DNA of 64,000 bases. Origin: Paenibacillus silvisoli. GTDB taxonomy: Bacteria > Bacillota > Bacilli > Paenibacillales > Paenibacillaceae. A model generated the notes under the pieces. It saw only the letters and a list, made by a program, of their open reading frames with translations. It searched no databases and was not told the DNA's origin. A program made the position numbers and the translations under genes. Below are positions 60,871-64,000 of the stretch, piece by piece. Location of the stretch: contig NZ_CP133017.1 in NCBI RefSeq assembly GCF_030866765.1, forward strand, positions 6,352,001-6,416,000. Direction: 5' to 3'. Numbering within the stretch: the first letter of the stretch is position 1; every line of letters starts with the position of its first letter.

Positions 60871-61859
60871 CCCGCATTGTTCCTCCCCTTATTTCGCAAG
60901 CCAATCCATTCTTTAAGCTCCCTCAGCGATACGGCCGCGAGCACTAACGATGCCGCACCAGCCGCATAGGCAAAAACGAATTTATACCCATGCGAGAGCA
61001 GTGCCACCGTATAGCCGTCCATTCCCGGGATGCCAAGCACGCCAAGCGACGCGGTTAACGTCGTTTCATAAGTGCCTATGCCGCCCGGCGCAACATGGAA
61101 CAACTGCCCCGCAATCGTCATGCCGTTCACCCATACCGCTTGAAGCCAATCGATATCGACATGAAGCACTTGCACGACGCCGTAAACCACCGCTCCCTCC
61201 AGCACCCAGCTCCCGAGCGTCAGCATGGCGATCCCTGCTCCCTTGCGTGAGCCGATCGTCATCCACAGTCGTTTACCATGCCGCTGCAATAGCTCATGAA
61301 GCCGATTCATCTTGCCCGCATCTCGGAACCTTCCCTTCTTCCGCCAGCCTATATAAATCATCGCCACCGCCAGCCCCACTGCAGCTCCCGCCGCCGGAAC
61401 GGCCGGCACCCAAGCTGACACGGATAGACCCGCTATAACAGCACCCGTACTGCCGATCAGCATCAGCGAGGCCATGTCGAGCAGCCGCATAATCGCAACC
61501 GAATGAAGCGCATCCTCCCAGCGCATTCGAGTCAGCCGCACCAGCATTCCGGTACGCGCCAGATCGCCGAGCTTCACGGGCAGCACATGATTGACCAGCA
61601 GACTCACGAACAAGGGGTACACGTAGCCGCTCAACCGGTCTTCGTTCTCCCTGCCTACATATTGCCGCCAGGCGATTGCCTTCAGCCAAAATGACAGCCC
61701 GTAGCAGACTGTCATCACCGCGATCCACATAGGCGCATGCAGCAGCTCCCCGAAGGCCGAGCCGATTTCGCGCCCCCGAAACCATCGCAGCGAGAGCCAA
61801 ACAAATACTGCTGCCATCATGAGGCCGACGACGACGATTCCCGCTTTCTTCATCCGCAT
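60867..61859 (-). CDS. Lysylphosphatidylglycerol synthase TM-region family (UPF0104) membrane protein
   Basis: A 330-residue integral membrane protein with about eight segments. LSGYVYPLFVSLLVNHVLPVKLGDLART and IMRLLDMASLMLIG match the LPG_synthase_TM family, and GQLFHVAPGGIGTYETTLTA is the diagnostic PGGIGxxE motif. Stand-alone members lack the aminoacyltransferase domain and are thought to move lipids across the membrane. It is first in a four-gene operon with the phosphodiesterase, GT2 and GT-C genes. A flippase for the polyprenyl-phosphate sugar made by the GT2 enzyme is an attractive but untested idea. ATG 61859 or the ATG two codons later is the start. Confidence 0.83.
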   Translation of the reverse strand: MRMKKAGIVVVGLMMAAVFVWLSLRWFRGREIGSAFGELLHAPMWIAVMTVCYGLSFWLKAIAWRQYVGRENEDRLSGYVYPLFVSLLVNHVLPVKLGDLARTGMLVRLTRMRWEDALHSVAIMRLLDMASLMLIGSTGAVIAGLSVSAWVPAVPAAGAAVGLAVAMIYIGWRKKGRFRDAGKMNRLHELLQRHGKRLWMTIGSRKGAGIAMLTLGSWVLEGAVVYGVVQVLHVDIDWLQAVWVNGMTIAGQLFHVAPGGIGTYETTLTASLGVLGIPGMDGYTVALLSHGYKFVFAYAAGAASLVLAAVSLRELKEWIGLRNKGRNNAG

Positions 61860-62083
61860 TCCCTTTTTCGCCCGCTCTTCTATTAATCTCGTTGAGAACA
61901 GTTATCATTTAGTAGTATAGACGGCATGCCGATGCACGTCAATTTAATCCCCTCCGAATTGGAAAAAAAGAGCCCTCTGCTTCTATGTGACAGGACAATA
62001 GCCTTTCAGTCCGTAATGTAACATCGGTGTTGAGCTCGTCACAGACGGCATTTATTTGGATAGCATTAGTTAGTCATTCAAAT

Positions 62084-62113
62084 AAAAAGGCTCCCCTCGA
62101 TTGGGGAGCCCTT
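62084..62113 (-). terminator. Terminator after the stalk-domain protein gene
   Basis: On the minus strand GGGCTCCCC / GGGGAGCC pair with a 6-base loop, followed by TTTTTATTTG. The rest of the 61860-62129 gap shows no gene. Confidence 0.93.
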
Positions 62114-62129
62114 AAAAAAAGAAACCGGA

Positions 62130-63143
62130 TTATGACAAACCTTTCATAATGTCACGGCCTGCCTCTACTTGACTATTAAACTCTTTACGATAATCCGCAA
62201 TAATAGCCGTGCTGTAACCATTAGCCTTCAACTGCGTCTCGGTTTCGCTGACAATCGTATTAAATTTGGCCGTGCATGCATCGAGCTTCGCATAGCCTTG
62301 GTTTTTCAAGCTTTCTTTCTGCTTCTTGTCATCCGTGCTGATATAGCTCATGCCAATTGCCAATAGATCGGCTTTGCAGCTATCTTGTAGCGCTGTTAGA
62401 CGCTGCTTCGCGTTAGCCGTAATTGACTCATAGGTTGGCTTTGTAATGACGCCTCCGCCGCCTCCACCACCGATGGCTCCACCATTGTTACCGCCGGTCG
62501 ATCCACCGTTAGAGCCGCCTGTTTCCGTTCCGCCAGTGCCACCGTTATTAGAGCCTGTCCCATTTCCGTGTTCAGCACGATAAGCAGCCGATTCAGCGGA
62601 AATTTGCTTCTTCACAGCATCCCAATTGATTGCCGTCCCTACCGCTTCTGACATGAAACGAACCGGAACGTACAGCGAACCGTTCACAATGTAGCCGGAC
62701 TGCCCATTAGGAAGTACCTTTGCTTTACCGTCGACAACGATCTTTACTGCCTTCGGTGTGATCTGTACCGTTATCCCGCCCTTGGCCGATACTTGACTAC
62801 CATGCGCCACAAGATTCGTAAGGTAATCGTTCAAGACAACAGCCTCTTGCTTGGTCGGATTGGATACCGTCACTTTGAGCGCCTTCGCGTCCCAATTTAC
62901 GTTTTTCTGCAGGGCATACGCTACGAAACGAAGCGGCACGTACGAAGTCCCGTTAACCGCAAATACATATTGACCTTCAGGAAGTGCAAGCTTCTTGCCG
63001 TCGAAGATCATGTTGAAAGAGCTGGACTTGACCTTGACTGTAGCGGAAGGAGCCGCGGCAACGACGGAGTTAATCATTAGAATCATGACTCCAAATAGAA
63101 GAAGGGACAGCGTAAGCTTGCTTCTTTTGTGTTTAATCACCAT
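62130..63143 (-). CDS. Secreted copper-amine-oxidase stalk-domain protein with Gly-rich linker
   Basis: A 337-residue exported protein. ATG 63143 (or GTG one codon later) follows GAGGTG. The signal peptide (about 1-31, LTLSLLLFGVMILMINSVVA) leads into two tandem half-stalk motifs, GTSYVPLRFVAYALQKNVNW and GSLYVPVRFMSEAVGTAINW (about 65-85 and 155-175), typical of Cu_amine_oxidN1 domains. A Gly/Ser/Thr/Asn linker (about 195-235, ending in seven Gly) is followed by a helical C-terminal domain (about 240-337) with two cysteines (QDSCKAD, LDACTAK) that could form a disulfide. No amine oxidase catalytic part is present. Function unknown; surface location is expected. Confidence 0.82.
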   Translation of the reverse strand: MVIKHKRSKLTLSLLLFGVMILMINSVVAAAPSATVKVKSSSFNMIFDGKKLALPEGQYVFAVNGTSYVPLRFVAYALQKNVNWDAKALKVTVSNPTKQEAVVLNDYLTNLVAHGSQVSAKGGITVQITPKAVKIVVDGKAKVLPNGQSGYIVNGSLYVPVRFMSEAVGTAINWDAVKKQISAESAAYRAEHGNGTGSNNGGTGGTETGGSNGGSTGGNNGGAIGGGGGGGVITKPTYESITANAKQRLTALQDSCKADLLAIGMSYISTDDKKQKESLKNQGYAKLDACTAKFNTIVSETETQLKANGYSTAIIADYRKEFNSQVEAGRDIMKGLS

Positions 63144-63215
63144 TACACCTCATTTATAGAAACTAGTAATACTCGTATACTTGTAAACCAACTTAATACA
63201 TTTGAAACCGCTACA

Positions 63216-64000
63216 TTATGAGAAAACCTTCTCTTTTTTTTCTTTTTCGACCACATTAACTAGATAGTTTAAAAAATCTTCTCTCAAGTCGTATCTCTTT
63301 AACGCAAACTCAACAGTTGCCTGCAAGAAACCTTGCTTATCGCCAACATCATATCTTCTACCCTCGAACACATGCGCATACATGGCTTCTCTCTGAGCCA
63401 ATACTTTCAACGCATCCGTTAACTGGATTTCTCCGCCTTTTCCCGGTTCTGTGCATTCCAAGATATCGAATATAGCTGGAGTGATTACATATCTCCCCAA
63501 AATTGCAATATTAGATGGCGCATCTTCTACTGCTGGTTTCTCTACCAGACCCTTAACTTTATAAATACGATCCTCAATATATTTACCTTCAACTATCCCG
63601 TACTTGCTCACATCTTCTTGCGCAATTTCTTGAACGCCAAGTATAGTCGTCTTATACTCATTGAAAACTTCCATCATCTGCTTTAGGCATGGCTTGTCAT
63701 TGTCTACGATATCATCACCCAGCATGACGGCAAACGGTTCATTACCAATAAAGCTCTTTGCACAATAGATGGCATGTCCTAGACCTTTAGGTTCTTTCTG
63801 TCGAATAAAATGAATATTTACCATATCTGAAATACTTCTGACCTCTTCTAATAAATCATATTTCCCTTTAGTCTCCAGTTCAAGCTCAAGTTCAACTGAT
63901 TTGTCAAAGTGATCTTCAATACTTTTTTTATTTCTACCTGTAATAATCAAGATTTCTTCAATCCCGGATTGCACTGCTTCCTCAATAATATACTGAAGAG
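63216..64000 (-). CDS. galU: UTP-glucose-1-phosphate uridylyltransferase, N-terminus cut by window edge
   Basis: GalU makes UDP-glucose from UTP and glucose-1-phosphate, the donor for glycolipids and surface glycans. The frame is open through base 64000, so only the C-terminal 261 or so residues are seen. EEAVQSGIEEILIITGRNKK, KGLGHAIYCAKSFIGNEPFA, VMLGDDIVDNDKPCLKQM, GLVEKPAVEDAPSNIAILGRY and FEGRRYDVGDKQGFLQATVE are standard bacterial GalU segments. The first two thirds of the usual active-site elements are present. With pgcA elsewhere in the window, it provides the glucose-6-phosphate to UDP-glucose route. Confidence 0.95.
   Translation of the reverse strand, partial: LQYIIEEAVQSGIEEILIITGRNKKSIEDHFDKSVELELELETKGKYDLLEEVRSISDMVNIHFIRQKEPKGLGHAIYCAKSFIGNEPFAVMLGDDIVDNDKPCLKQMMEVFNEYKTTILGVQEIAQEDVSKYGIVEGKYIEDRIYKVKGLVEKPAVEDAPSNIAILGRYVITPAIFDILECTEPGKGGEIQLTDALKVLAQREAMYAHVFEGRRYDVGDKQGFLQATVEFALKRYDLREDFLNYLVNVVEKEKKEKVFS

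Overview
The window comes from an endospore-forming, flagellated, S-layer-bearing Gram-positive bacterium of the order Bacillales, most likely Paenibacillus or a close relative (Paenibacillaceae). The evidence is the block fabZ ... flhP-flhO-mbl-spoIIID-spoIIQ-spoIID-murA-ywzB in the order known from Bacillus, an alpha/beta-type spore protein, four SLH-domain surface proteins with csaB, and a complex I operon lacking nuoE/F/G. All genes but one (26996-29161) lie on the minus strand, so the transcriptional order is read from right to left. Both ends cut a gene: a phosphodiester glycosidase at 1 and galU at 64000.

Region 1-26750 is a cell-surface locus. From right to left it holds pgsA, fabZ, a phosphohexomutase (pgcA), a DUF5693 membrane protein, csaB (the pyruvyl transferase that makes the SLH ligand), a TagO/WecA-type initiating transferase, a 1384-aa SLH protein, the likely major S-layer protein, a repeat-rich secreted protein, a small anchored protein, a spore SASP, metK, a 1474-aa SLH protein and a secreted phosphodiester glycosidase. 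The S-layer gene has two in-frame translation starts, each with its own ribosome site, behind two candidate promoters and a long leader.

Region 26996-38800 begins with a lone plus-strand Ig-repeat protein, followed by a chromate transporter and the conserved sporulation/flagellar/cell-shape block. Matches to sigma-E (spoIIID, weaker for spoIID) and sigma-F (spoIIQ) promoters are visible. Between spoIID and murA lie four copies of a roughly 30-bp repeat, two in each direction.

Region 38825-52700 holds an SLH-anchored subtilase and then an 11-subunit complex I operon, nuoABCDHIJKLMN, with promoter and terminator. NuoC carries tandem Ala/Lys/Glu repeats at its N-terminus.

Region 52857-64000 holds a Fur-box-controlled three-gene cassette (two uncharacterised exported proteins plus an FTR1 iron permease), a four-gene membrane/glycosyltransferase operon, a secreted copper-amine-oxidase-stalk protein and the truncated galU. 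I saw no rRNA, tRNA, CRISPR array, prophage or insertion sequence. Function calls rest on motif recognition by eye, without database searches.
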